Source of the DNA: Streptococcus oriscaviae
GTDB taxonomy: Bacteria > Bacillota > Bacilli > Lactobacillales > Streptococcaceae
Reading direction: 5' to 3'
Length of the DNA stretch: 64,000 nucleotides
NCBI RefSeq assembly: GCF_018137985.1
Contig: NZ_CP073084.1
Location: forward strand, 744,001 to 808,000
Position numbers and translations under genes: made by a program. Position 1 is the first letter of the stretch; each line of letters starts with the position of its first letter. Shown here piece by piece: positions 50,389-58,274 of this stretch. The notes under the pieces are model-generated. The model saw nothing but the letters and a program-made list of their open reading frames with translations. It made no database searches and had not been told where the DNA came from.

Positions 50389-50934
50389 TTATTGCTGGGT
50401 AACACCTGTGTCGATGAAGCCAAAGTCACTGAGAGGTGTTAGACGAAAAGTCAGACGGCCTATCACCTGCTTGGTATCAATCAGGCCAAAGGTTCGGCTA
50501 TCTGACAGGTTGGTCCGATCATCGTTTAGCACCAGATAGGTTCCTTCTGGTAGAACTTGATGAGCTTGCTCTGTCAAACTAGCAATTGTAAAGTCTTCGG
50601 TGTAGTACTCCACATGTGGGAGGCGACTCAAATAGTCTTCATGAACAATTTCATTATTCCGGTAAAGAACATCATCCATGTAGGTCACGCTGTCACCTTC
50701 CATGGCGATAATGCGACCGACATACTCTTTCTTATCTACCTCATACAAGATGAAATCACCGTACGTCGCATCAGCTCCCCTAACTGTGATAATCAGGTCT
50801 TTTTCTTTGAGGTAGGCATTGGCCATCTCCGGCTGGATGGTTACCGGTTCAAAGACCCACGCCCTCAAAGCAATCAAGCCTAAAAGCAAGGACACCAACA
50901 GGATGACTTGCTTGATTAAATCTCTTTTTACCAT
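50389..50934 (-). CDS. Signal peptidase I-like protein lacking the Ser-Lys dyad (SipA type)
   Basis: 181 residues, one N-terminal membrane helix (VILLVSLLLGLIALRAWVF). S26 family boxes are present: GRIIAMEGDSVTY and LNDDRTNLSDSRTFG. The catalytic Ser box reads PVTIQPEMANAYL, with Glu36 where Ser of SM is expected; the Lys box reads EYVGRIIA, with Gly73 in place of Lys. The spacing is normal. Streptococcus pyogenes SipA, a pilus assembly factor, has similar substitutions (Asp and Gly). Protease activity is therefore unlikely. GGAG precedes the ATG. Neither sortase nor pilin genes are near. Confidence 0.85.
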   Translation of the reverse strand: MVKRDLIKQVILLVSLLLGLIALRAWVFEPVTIQPEMANAYLKEKDLIITVRGADATYGDFILYEVDKKEYVGRIIAMEGDSVTYMDDVLYRNNEIVHEDYLSRLPHVEYYTEDFTIASLTEQAHQVLPEGTYLVLNDDRTNLSDSRTFGLIDTKQVIGRLTFRLTPLSDFGFIDTGVTQQ

Positions 50935-50998
50935 ATATTCTCCAATCTCTCCTAGTTAGTATAGTATATCATATTTTTTGAAAAACCAACATCTCCTG

Positions 50999-51616
50999 TC
51001 ATCCAATAAGATGCCGATAAATTTCCTCAGCAATCACGCGGTTGCCAAGCGGGGTCAAATGGAGGCCGTCACTATAATAAGCTGACTGATCCTTGGTAAT
51101 GGGATAAAGGTTGATGACAGGCAGACCTAAGTCCTCTCCAATCTGAGGGATAATTACCTGCAACTCCTCTTCAATAATCTGATTATTCAGCCCAAATCGA
51201 CTGGTCGGCACATGGGGTGGAATGACCAGATAAACGTCCGGTTGACTGGCAAGGGCCATATACCCTTCAGCTAAGGCCTTATACTCTGCTGTAAAACGTT
51301 CCTTATTCCAGTAAGCTGCGCGGCTGTCATTGCTGCCAATCATGATAATCACAATATCTGCCTCACTTTGGAAAGAAAGTTGAGCATTTTTTTCCTTCAG
51401 ATACGGATAGTCTGCCGTCGATTGAAGAGAGCGACCACTAAGTCCAAAATTGGATACTTGGTAGTGAGAGCCTAGCTTATCTGCCAAAATACAAGGATAG
51501 GCATCTCGTTCTCTATTCTCCAAGCCATAGCCATAGGTCAGGCTATCACCAACTGTTGCTACCTTGATTGCTCCACTTCCCACGGTCAAAACCTCGGGAT
51601 ACATAATATCTGACAT
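50999..51616 (-). CDS. SGNH/GDSL-family hydrolase
   Basis: 205 residues, no signal peptide. Block I VATVGDSLTYGYG (Ser nucleophile near residue 25), block III MIGSNDSR, block V DGLHLTPLGNRV with Asp-His. Likely esterase or acyl hydrolase, intracellular. AGGAG precedes the ATG at 51616. Divergent from the FAD oxidoreductase gene. Confidence 0.9.
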   Translation of the reverse strand: MSDIMYPEVLTVGSGAIKVATVGDSLTYGYGLENRERDAYPCILADKLGSHYQVSNFGLSGRSLQSTADYPYLKEKNAQLSFQSEADIVIIMIGSNDSRAAYWNKERFTAEYKALAEGYMALASQPDVYLVIPPHVPTSRFGLNNQIIEEELQVIIPQIGEDLGLPVINLYPITKDQSAYYSDGLHLTPLGNRVIAEEIYRHLIG

Positions 51617-51677
51617 GATTGACTCCTTTGTTCTATTTTATCATGTTGGAAAAAATAATGAAACCAGCTTGTTTTGT

Positions 51678-51685
51678 GCTATAAT
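51678..51685 (+). promoter_or_regulatory. Extended -10 promoter giving a probable leaderless transcript
   Basis: TGCTATAAT (TATAAT at 51680-51685). Only six nt separate it from the ATG at 51692, where transcription should start. No ribosome site can fit. Confidence 0.6.
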
Positions 51686-51691
51686 GTGGGT

Positions 51692-52798
51692 ATGCAAAAA
51701 CGAATCATCATTATCGGAGGGGGAATTGTCGGCTCAACTGCCGCCTTCTATCTCTCTCAAACGGACAATCACATTACCCTTATTGACCACGGTCTAGGAA
51801 CAGCGACTCGTGCCGCAGCAGGGATTATCTGCCCTTGGCTGGCTCAGAAGAAAAACAAGGATTGGTATCGGCTGACGTCCACAGGTGCTGTCTTTTATCG
51901 TCAATTGATGGCTGACCTAACAAAAGCAGGCGTGACTGATCTTCCCTTCAAACAAACAGGAACTTTGGGCCTAAAGAGCCGACCAGAACTAGCAGAAAAA
52001 GTGCAGGCAATCGCTAAGGAGCGTAGACAGGATACTCCGACCATAGGAGACATTCGACTCTTGGAAAAAGAGGACGTCACAGACTACCTACCAGCTCTCA
52101 CTCCGGACAACTACGGCATCTTGCTAGAAGGCGGAGGTCGGGTTGACGGCGGCAAGCTCATCGACCTCTTACAAGAACAAGTCTTACTAAATGGCGGTAA
52201 GCTACTAAAAGGACAAGCCTTTTTACAGAATGAAAGAGAGGTGGCTTTTGAGGGTGAGATTCTGACAGCCGATCATATTATTCTGGCTGTCGGGGCTTGG
52301 CTGCCACATATTCTGGAACCTCTGGGTTATCAAGTCGATGTCCGTCCGCAAAAGGGACAATTATTTGAGCTTGAAACAGATTTAGACACAGACAATTGGC
52401 CTGTCTGCATGCCCTACGGAGAAATCGACATTCTTCCTTTTGAAAAAGGGAAAGTCATTATCGGGGCTACCCACGAAGATGATATGGGCTATGACCTAAC
52501 TCTGGACAGCGACAAGATCGCGGCAATGAAGGAGCGTTCTGAAAACTTCATGCCCATCCTAGCCCAGTACGCGGTTTCCAAAACCCGCACTGGTACAAGA
52601 GCCTATACCTCTACTTATGCTCCTTTCTATGGCCAACTAGCGGACAAACCAAGCCTTTGGGTAGCAAGTGGTTTGGGGTCTTCTGGTCTGACAAACGGGC
52701 CCTTTATCGGCTGGCAAATCGCTCAGGAAATTGTGGAGAAACCTACCCATTTTGACCGCAGTCCATACAGCCCTGCCCCTTATATCCAACCACAATAA
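51692..52798 (+). CDS. FAD-dependent amino acid oxidoreductase (DAO family)
   Basis: 368 residues. N-terminal dinucleotide fold RIIIIGGGIVGSTAAFYL; C-terminal WVASGLGSSGLTNGPFIG binds FAD. Resembles glycine oxidase/D-amino acid dehydrogenase proteins. The ATG at 51692 gives the family N-terminus; the upstream codons include the -10 element. Substrate unknown. Confidence 0.88.
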   Translation: MQKRIIIIGGGIVGSTAAFYLSQTDNHITLIDHGLGTATRAAAGIICPWLAQKKNKDWYRLTSTGAVFYRQLMADLTKAGVTDLPFKQTGTLGLKSRPELAEKVQAIAKERRQDTPTIGDIRLLEKEDVTDYLPALTPDNYGILLEGGGRVDGGKLIDLLQEQVLLNGGKLLKGQAFLQNEREVAFEGEILTADHIILAVGAWLPHILEPLGYQVDVRPQKGQLFELETDLDTDNWPVCMPYGEIDILPFEKGKVIIGATHEDDMGYDLTLDSDKIAAMKERSENFMPILAQYAVSKTRTGTRAYTSTYAPFYGQLADKPSLWVASGLGSSGLTNGPFIGWQIAQEIVEKPTHFDRSPYSPAPYIQPQ

Positions 52799-52801
52799 AA
52801 T

Positions 52802-52836
52802 AGAGCTAGGAAAGATTTTCCTAAGCTCTTTTATTT
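52802..52836 (+). terminator. Terminator overlapping the ideS stop
   Basis: AGAGCT-AGGAAA and TTTCCT-AAGCTCT pair around GAT, followed by TTTATTTTTT on the plus strand. The distal arm includes the last codons of the ideS gene on the other strand. Confidence 0.75.
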
Positions 52837-55100
52837 TTTCCTATTCCTTTTCGTAGATAGAAGGAAATCAGACCCAGTAAGGTGATAGCCAAGACTGTCC
52901 AAAGTGATTGGTCTTCCCCGGTTTGAGGTAGTTGGCTGTTTGTAGCTTGTTTAGGAGAAATTGGCAAGGTGGATTCTTTCTCGATAGGTGAAGAATTGCT
53001 GTCCTTGATTGGTCTTTTCTCATCTGCCTTATCCTGTGGTCGGTCGTTCTCTACTGACTCTGCCTGAGGTTCTCGAGGAGAGAATGCCTCAGAAGACTGA
53101 TGCGGTGATAAAATTGGCTGAACCACTGTTGGCTGTTGACTGCTCGTCACTTCTTCTTCAGCGGGAATTGAATCGTCCACTACACTGGTTTCATCTGTCA
53201 CCTGTGGAGATGTGATTTGCTGCTCGCTTTCCACCGGAGTAACAGCAACAACGATTGGTTGCTCGGATTCAGTCGTGGATATATTATTATCTTCCTGCAG
53301 AACCACTACTGAGGGTGCGACGACCTCTGTTTTGAGCTCTTCTTGGGAATCTTCCTGCTTTTCTTCCAAGACAGGGAGTTTCTCTGCTTCTTCTTGTTCT
53401 AAAATAGACGTCGGATTTTCCAACTGAGTTTCAGGCTCTTTGCTAGCGATGGTAGAGGCTTGGTCATCCACCGGCGCAAGTTTTTCTTCAGTAAGAGTGG
53501 TTGTTTGTTCTGAGGACTGGGATTCCTCTTCTCGTTTGTTGCTTCCTGCACTAGCATCTACTGGTGCCTCTGCTGAGGAAGGAAGTGTTTCTAGAACGGT
53601 CGTTTCACTGCTACTATCAGATGGCAACTCCGACGAGGTGGTCACTAGCTCAGCACCTTCTCCACTGCTACCTGGCAGTGATTCCGAAGGAGGTGACGTC
53701 GTTTCTGTCAACAGCGAGTCAATAGTAAGAGCTTCTTGTTTATGGTAGGCAGCTTCTCCCTTGTGTTCTATCCTTGGCTGCAAGTCCTCTAGGCCTTGCT
53801 TTAGGTAACTTGCGACCTCTTCCGTAGTTGCTGCCTGCATCAAGCCTGCTTCCCACTTGAGGCGCGCTTCTTCCAAACGAGCAAGAAGGCTTGCCTGTTC
53901 TTCCGCACCTAACTCTTCTTGCTGTTTAATTGCTTGGGCAATTGTTCCGGCAGCTTCTCCTAGGGCTGTTTTAGCAGATTCTTTGGCTGAAAGCAGTTCT
54001 TCATCTACTGGATGAAAGTAGCGCTCCCAGCTGTCTTGTCCCAAAGAAAGACTGTGAATGTATTCAATGGCAACCCCTCTTGATGGGTCTTTGGTGTGGT
54101 CGTTGAGGCGAGGATTTCCCCAGCGATCCTTGGTAACACCGTAACGCTTCATTCCGACCGGAGTCGACTGGTCATCTGAATCCGTCACATAGATGGCCCG
54201 CAAATTCCCCTCTTCATCGTATTCTGCCCCCCAAAGGGTAACGATGTGACTATTATTTTGTCGGAAGAGAAGATGGGTTACTCCTAGGATTTGCCCCGCT
54301 TCCAAGCGCTCCTTCACATCTTTTCCAAAGCGCTCATAGTTTCCGCTGAAAAAACGGTCTGTCAGCTTGGTTCCCTTAAAGACAGAGTGGAAAAAACCTC
54401 CACGCTCATCCGGCACTAGCTCTGGATTCTCTTGATTGGTTCCTCCGCTAGGCTTTGGTGAATAGCCGTTGATAAAGAGATCGATGAGTAGATCCGATAG
54501 GTAGCCATCGGTTCGATAGCCGTAATAGACCTTGAACAAGTCAAAAATGCGGCTCTCCTGTTGATTGGTAAATGAGTCAACATATCTACGCAGATCACGA
54601 AGTCCAAGTTTTTCTCTGGCAACTTCCTGCTCACCGTAGGTTTGCTGGATGTATTGTTCCACATAGGCCTGATTTTGTTGCAACCACCAGTGGAGCATGT
54701 TGGAAGACACTGCCGCAAAGCATAGGTTTAAGTCAACAGCTGAAGCTGTCAAACTCTTATTCACATCATACCAACCTTGATTTTCCTTAAAGGGCATTTT
54801 GTAGGAAACAAAATCCCAGTCAACTTCCTTTTTAAAATCTCCACCAGGGCCCATTTGCGGCGCCTGAATCCCTTTTACCCATACAATCTGACGTTTGCTT
54901 CCGTCTTCTGCTAAGTAGTCTGTCACATTTTTCTGATTGACTGGCAGCTGGGTTGACACTGGTAAAGACGCGGTTTCTGCCTGAACTTGCTGCTGTCCGA
55001 CTGCTGAGCCAACTGTCATTGCAATTGCAACTGAAACAAGTCCCTTCTGGCATTTTCTGATAGCATAGCGGAACTTCTTTGAGCTGCTTTCATTTTTCAT
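52821..55100 (-). CDS. ideSsuis: IdeS/Mac-family immunoglobulin-cleaving protease, cell-wall anchored (short IdeSsuis-like)
   Basis: About 759 residues. YSIRK-like signal (FRYAIRKCQKGLVSVAIA), then the C66 cysteine protease domain: nucleophile Cys127 in NLCFAAVSSNMLHWW, His285 in NNSHIVTLWG, Asp at about 307 in YVTDSDD. Residues about 385-720 are a Ser/Thr/Glu-rich wall-spanning stalk with coiled-coil segments, followed by LPQTG at 724-728, a membrane helix and basic tail for sortase A. Known IdeSsuis cleaves porcine IgM and is about 1140 residues; this one is much shorter in the stalk. An alternative ATG at 55130 lies six nt after the -10. Confidence 0.85.
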   Translation of the reverse strand: MKNESSSKKFRYAIRKCQKGLVSVAIAMTVGSAVGQQQVQAETASLPVSTQLPVNQKNVTDYLAEDGSKRQIVWVKGIQAPQMGPGGDFKKEVDWDFVSYKMPFKENQGWYDVNKSLTASAVDLNLCFAAVSSNMLHWWLQQNQAYVEQYIQQTYGEQEVAREKLGLRDLRRYVDSFTNQQESRIFDLFKVYYGYRTDGYLSDLLIDLFINGYSPKPSGGTNQENPELVPDERGGFFHSVFKGTKLTDRFFSGNYERFGKDVKERLEAGQILGVTHLLFRQNNSHIVTLWGAEYDEEGNLRAIYVTDSDDQSTPVGMKRYGVTKDRWGNPRLNDHTKDPSRGVAIEYIHSLSLGQDSWERYFHPVDEELLSAKESAKTALGEAAGTIAQAIKQQEELGAEEQASLLARLEEARLKWEAGLMQAATTEEVASYLKQGLEDLQPRIEHKGEAAYHKQEALTIDSLLTETTSPPSESLPGSSGEGAELVTTSSELPSDSSSETTVLETLPSSAEAPVDASAGSNKREEESQSSEQTTTLTEEKLAPVDDQASTIASKEPETQLENPTSILEQEEAEKLPVLEEKQEDSQEELKTEVVAPSVVVLQEDNNISTTESEQPIVVAVTPVESEQQITSPQVTDETSVVDDSIPAEEEVTSSQQPTVVQPILSPHQSSEAFSPREPQAESVENDRPQDKADEKRPIKDSNSSPIEKESTLPISPKQATNSQLPQTGEDQSLWTVLAITLLGLISFYLRKGIGKNKRA

Positions 55101-55136
55101 TTTTTTCTCTCTTTCTTTCTCAAAAGTCATCCCTTC

Positions 55137-55164
55137 ATTATAACAACCCCAGCAGCTGCGTCAA
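55137..55164 (-). promoter_or_regulatory. ideS promoter
   Basis: -35 TTGACG (55159-55164), 16-nt spacer, -10 TATAAT (55137-55142). With the ATG at 55100 the leader would be about 30 nt with a weak AGAGAG ribosome site. Confidence 0.75.
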
Positions 55165-55205
55165 TAGGGGCTGTCTGTTTTTTATCTGTTATTTCCAAAA
55201 AGCAC

Positions 55206-55577
55206 AGCAAAGAGGCTGGGCTCAAGCCCAGCGCCACTTCTCAGAGTTCGTGTCAACATCTCAGCGCAGTGGTTGATTGGCTTTAACAGTCTGGGAGACT
55301 GTTAAAGGTTGGAGATAGGATTTGCAAAGCAAATCTCCGTAATTTGTGTTTTACACTCCCAATCTGACCTTTACGACTGACGCGAACAGAGTTCGCTCTA
55401 TTTCCAACCTCAAAAGGTCTGGGAGACCTTTTGAAGTGGGAGATATAAGCTGACGGTAGTCAGCTCACATCGTTCAAGGTCTGGGGATAGACTGTTTCAG
55501 CTCAACAACTGGCAATAAAGACTTGTTGACGAACTCTTTTTGGGTCTGGTCGAGTTCTTTCCCACTCCCTGATTTCT
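55206..55577. repeat. Non-coding array of perfect hairpins
   Basis: Stems: GCTGGGC (55215-55232), TTTAACAGTC (55282-55306), GATTTGC (55319-55335), GCGAAC (55382-55396), CAAAAGGTCT (55411-55433), AGCTGAC (55448-55465). Two share the apical core GTCTGGGAGAC with different matched outer arms. The rest, to 55577, holds TCGAGTTCTTTCCCACTCCC-like sequence and no gene. Pattern fits a chromosomal dispersed repeat of streptococci. Confidence 0.7.
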
Positions 55578-55889
55578 TTAGAACAAGTGCAACCCTCTCA
55601 GACTATCATCCCTTTCTTTTCTTGTCAGGTCTTTCAAGGCTTCCCAGACCGGTCGTTCCTGATCTGTAAAAGTGAGATTTCTTCCTGGCAGACAGGCTGC
55701 CGAGATAGCCTGTACCAGATTGGCTAAACTGGTTCCTAGAGCCAAACCGTCTTTATTGGTCATCGCTGATTGAGCAGCTGCAATTCTTTCTTGTAACTGC
55801 ACCGTTAGTTCTGACCCTAGCAGGGTTTCTTTTGCAGCTAAAATTTGAGATAGTTGCCCAAGGAGTTGAGTGAGGTGTTCTTTGTCCAT
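55578..55889 (-). CDS. Small helical protein, unknown (bacteriocin-immunity-like fold possible)
   Basis: 103 residues, predicted all-helical and soluble: MDKEHLTQLLGQLSQILAAK, LTVQLQERIAAAQSAM, LANLVQAISAACL, and LTFTDQERPVWEALKDLTRK at the end. The four-helix layout and final Q-x-x-x-W/L-L block are reminiscent of class IIa bacteriocin immunity proteins, but no bacteriocin gene is near; treat as unknown. Confidence 0.5.
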   Translation of the reverse strand: MDKEHLTQLLGQLSQILAAKETLLGSELTVQLQERIAAAQSAMTNKDGLALGTSLANLVQAISAACLPGRNLTFTDQERPVWEALKDLTRKERDDSLRGLHLF

Positions 55890-55950
55890 AAATTTCCTCT
55901 GTTTTGCATATGTAATATTATTATACTATTTTCGCAAAAGAAAGCAAGAC

Positions 55951-56421
55951 CTACTTTGGATAAACCAATTCAAATTCTTCACAGACCACTAGCATTTCCT
56001 CCGAGAAAGAAAGGCCAGCTTCTTTTAACCAAATGGTAAAGAGCTCCTCATGAACCTGCCGCCAGTGGACCAGACTTTTCTCTTTTATGACAGACAAATC
56101 GCCTTCCTGACGGAACTCGCCCTCCTTGTAGGCATGCTCTGCTGTCACTTGAGAAAAGGGCGTCACATAGACCTTGGTAGTTTGGATAATGCAAACAGCC
56201 TGCCCCTGACCATCGAGAATAATGTCGTAGCCACCAGCTTTTGGGATTTCTTCTCCCTCTACTGCGTAGAGGGCATGGGCAGAGCTGGTTGAGGTTTTTA
56301 TACCTCTGGCTACTAAATCAGCCAGACGATCAGCTTCCGCCCCAAAAGCCCAGGCCTCTGGCTCAGGACCTGCTTGGGGATTGATGGCAAGAAAATCTTG
56401 CCAGAGTTGTGTTGGGGTCAT
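55951..56421 (-). CDS. ASCH domain protein
   Basis: 156 residues. Family blocks: WAFGAEADRLADLVARGIKTST near residue 24, GGYDIILDGQGQAVCIIQTT, and EFRQEGDLSVIKEKSLVHWR. ASCH domains are PUA-like RNA-binding or nucleoside-processing modules. Overlaps the preceding GNAT stop by 4 bp, so the two are one unit. Confidence 0.85.
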   Translation of the reverse strand: MTPTQLWQDFLAINPQAGPEPEAWAFGAEADRLADLVARGIKTSTSSAHALYAVEGEEIPKAGGYDIILDGQGQAVCIIQTTKVYVTPFSQVTAEHAYKEGEFRQEGDLSVIKEKSLVHWRQVHEELFTIWLKEAGLSFSEEMLVVCEEFELVYPK

Positions 56422-56969
56422 AATTCTTCCTTTCTAGCCTGCCATTTCTCCTTGGTCAGTAAGCTCACGCGTTCGGTACGGATCTCATCAATGAGCGAGA
56501 AATAAACATCTTCCAATAGGTATTGATAAACAAAGCCCAGCTTTTCTTGGACCCGTTGGGACTTGCTATTTTCTAGAAAAGCACGGCACCAAATCTGCTC
56601 TAAACCTAGTTGGCTAAAGCCGTAGCCCAACAACGCGTGACAGGCCTCTGGTACCAGGCCTTGTCCCCAAAATCCCTGCCCAAGCCAGTAGCCTAGCTCA
56701 GCTTCAGAGTCAGGCAAATCAAGACCGCTTTGCTTTCCAATCATAAGGCCGATACTGCCTATCACCTGTCCTGTTTCTTTGAGGACAAGGGCATAGGTTT
56801 CTGGTTGGCTGAGGACCGTCTTGATAATCTCCCGACTCTCTTCTAGGCTCTGATGAACTGGCCAACCTGCTGCGGGACCAACTTCTGGATGACTGGCCTC
56901 AGCAAATAAATCTACTGCGTCTGCCTCACTCCAAGGGCGGAGCAAAAGACGATTGGTTTCAAGAATCAT
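56418..56969 (-). CDS. GNAT acetyltransferase, RimJ/RimL type
   Basis: 183 residues. ETNRLLLRPWSEADA at the start and LGYWLGQGFWGQGLVPEA, core GQGFWGQGL near residue 94, then ENSKSQRVQEKLGF. Acetylates an N-terminus or small molecule; substrate unknown. Coupled to the ASCH gene. Confidence 0.9.
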   Translation of the reverse strand: MILETNRLLLRPWSEADAVDLFAEASHPEVGPAAGWPVHQSLEESREIIKTVLSQPETYALVLKETGQVIGSIGLMIGKQSGLDLPDSEAELGYWLGQGFWGQGLVPEACHALLGYGFSQLGLEQIWCRAFLENSKSQRVQEKLGFVYQYLLEDVYFSLIDEIRTERVSLLTKEKWQARKEEL

Positions 56970-56989
56970 ACGTTTACCTTTCTATGTTA

Positions 56990-57232
56990 TCAAGTGCGAC
57001 CCACCAACTCTTTTGCATCCTGCTTGGAAATTTGTCTGCCATACTGGCAAATGGGACAAAGCAGATAGTAAGTCGAACTCAGGGTAAAAATCGACATGAA
57101 AAAGAGCGTAAATTTTTTATCTACTACATGTACATGCCAAGGTGATTGATTATGGCAATTCGCATAGAGTACTTCAGCATCTGTGGCACCTAAATCTTCT
57201 GACTTATTCTTTGTTCCAAAAATAATAACCAT
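56990..57232 (-). CDS. Zinc-ribbon family protein with one cysteine lost
   Basis: 80 residues. N-terminal MVIIFGTKNKSEDLG and core VDKKFTLFFMSIF are typical of this family, in which CxxC pairs flank the core. Here the second pair CPIC is intact, but the first reads YANCHN, only one Cys. Zinc binding may be weakened. A coupling residue change or pseudogene start is possible. Confidence 0.7.
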   Translation of the reverse strand: MVIIFGTKNKSEDLGATDAEVLYANCHNQSPWHVHVVDKKFTLFFMSIFTLSSTYYLLCPICQYGRQISKQDAKELVGRT

Positions 57233-57266
57233 AAACTCTTTTTCCTAACTCTCTATTTTGTCTATT

Positions 57267-57965
57267 CTATTTCAAACTCCAGCCGCCGTCAATGGTGATA
57301 ATCTGGCCTTGCATGGAGGCTAGTTTTCCAGTAGCCAGCATAAGAGTCAGCTCTGCTATTTCGTCAGGCTGAGTCCAGCGTCCGATAGGTGTCTGGTCTG
57401 CCACCCAATCGGCTAATCCCCCGGGTTCAAAATCCTTCCGGGTCATGCCTGTCTGGACAGCACCGGGGGCAATACCAAATACCTGCACCTTGTCCTTGGC
57501 ATAGTCCAAAGCCAGTTGCTTGGTAAAGCCTGAAAGAGCGTGCTTGGAGGCAGTATAGGCTGAGCCCCCTCCACCTGCTAGACTGGAGGCTATAGAGCAC
57601 ATATTGATAATGATACCGGACTGCCTGTCCACCATTTGCTGCAGATAAGGGCGGGTTAGTCTTGTCACCGCAAAAAAATTAACCGCGAAAACCTGAGCTA
57701 ATTCCTCCTCCTCAATATCTAGGTGGGGACGGTAATCGTCTAGAATGCCTGCGGTGTTACAGAGGACATCAACTGTCTGGCACCATGAAAAGACTGGGGA
57801 TAAATCACCAGTTAGGTCTAGTTGTAAGAAGTGGAAATCCCCTGCCAGATTAGGCTTGCTGTCCTGGTCAATCCCGTACACGCGCCAGCCTTTTTCCAAA
57901 AAAATCCGCGCCTGTGCAAGTCCAATGCCGCTGGAAACGCCGGTGATGAGGGCTGTCTTAGTCAT
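57267..57965 (-). CDS. Short-chain dehydrogenase/reductase (FabG-like)
   Basis: 233 residues. TGVSSGIGLAQA near residue 9 (TGxxxGIG), N-S-Y-K catalytic set with Ser in SIASSLAGGG and YTASKHALSGF near 147, and C-terminal ITIDGGWSLK. NAD(P)-dependent oxidoreductase, substrate unknown. ATG at 57965 overlaps the stop of the DUF2829 gene by 8 bp and follows GGTGGA. Confidence 0.9.
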   Translation of the reverse strand: MTKTALITGVSSGIGLAQARIFLEKGWRVYGIDQDSKPNLAGDFHFLQLDLTGDLSPVFSWCQTVDVLCNTAGILDDYRPHLDIEEEELAQVFAVNFFAVTRLTRPYLQQMVDRQSGIIINMCSIASSLAGGGGSAYTASKHALSGFTKQLALDYAKDKVQVFGIAPGAVQTGMTRKDFEPGGLADWVADQTPIGRWTQPDEIAELTLMLATGKLASMQGQIITIDGGWSLK

Positions 57966-58194
57966 GGACTTCCACCCAGTCGGTCGCAAGGACATCGCAG
58001 GGGGTCGGGCTCCACATGGAGAAGCCTTCACCCTCGCCGGTCACGTTGATGAGGAAATATGGCGTCGCTTCTAGTTTTTGACCGTTGACTTCAATGGTGT
58101 CAAAGAGCTGAACGTAGTTCTCCGCTCCGCCCCAGCCTGTGCGAACATATTTTTTCTTAGCTTTGAGGCCTGGTAAAATCTCTTCAAATGTCAT
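57958..58194 (-). CDS. DUF2829 family protein
   Basis: 78 residues. MTFEEILPGLKAKKKYVRTGWGG, core KYVRTGWGGAENYV, and WSPTPCDVLATDWVEV at the end match the DUF2829 fold also found in phages. Function unknown. ATG at 58194 follows AAAGGAG. Coupled to the SDR gene. Confidence 0.85.
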   Translation of the reverse strand: MTFEEILPGLKAKKKYVRTGWGGAENYVQLFDTIEVNGQKLEATPYFLINVTGEGEGFSMWSPTPCDVLATDWVEVHD

Positions 58195-58274
58195 GGTTTT
58201 CTCCTTTAATCTTCTATCTTTCAACCATTATACCAAAAAACCAGACCACTCTAAAGCGTAGCCTGATGTTGTTT

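Noticed and set aside
53009..53748. Plus-strand Ser-rich frames inside the ideS stalk region
   Set aside because: They are antisense readings of the repetitive Glu/Ser/Thr codons of the stalk.
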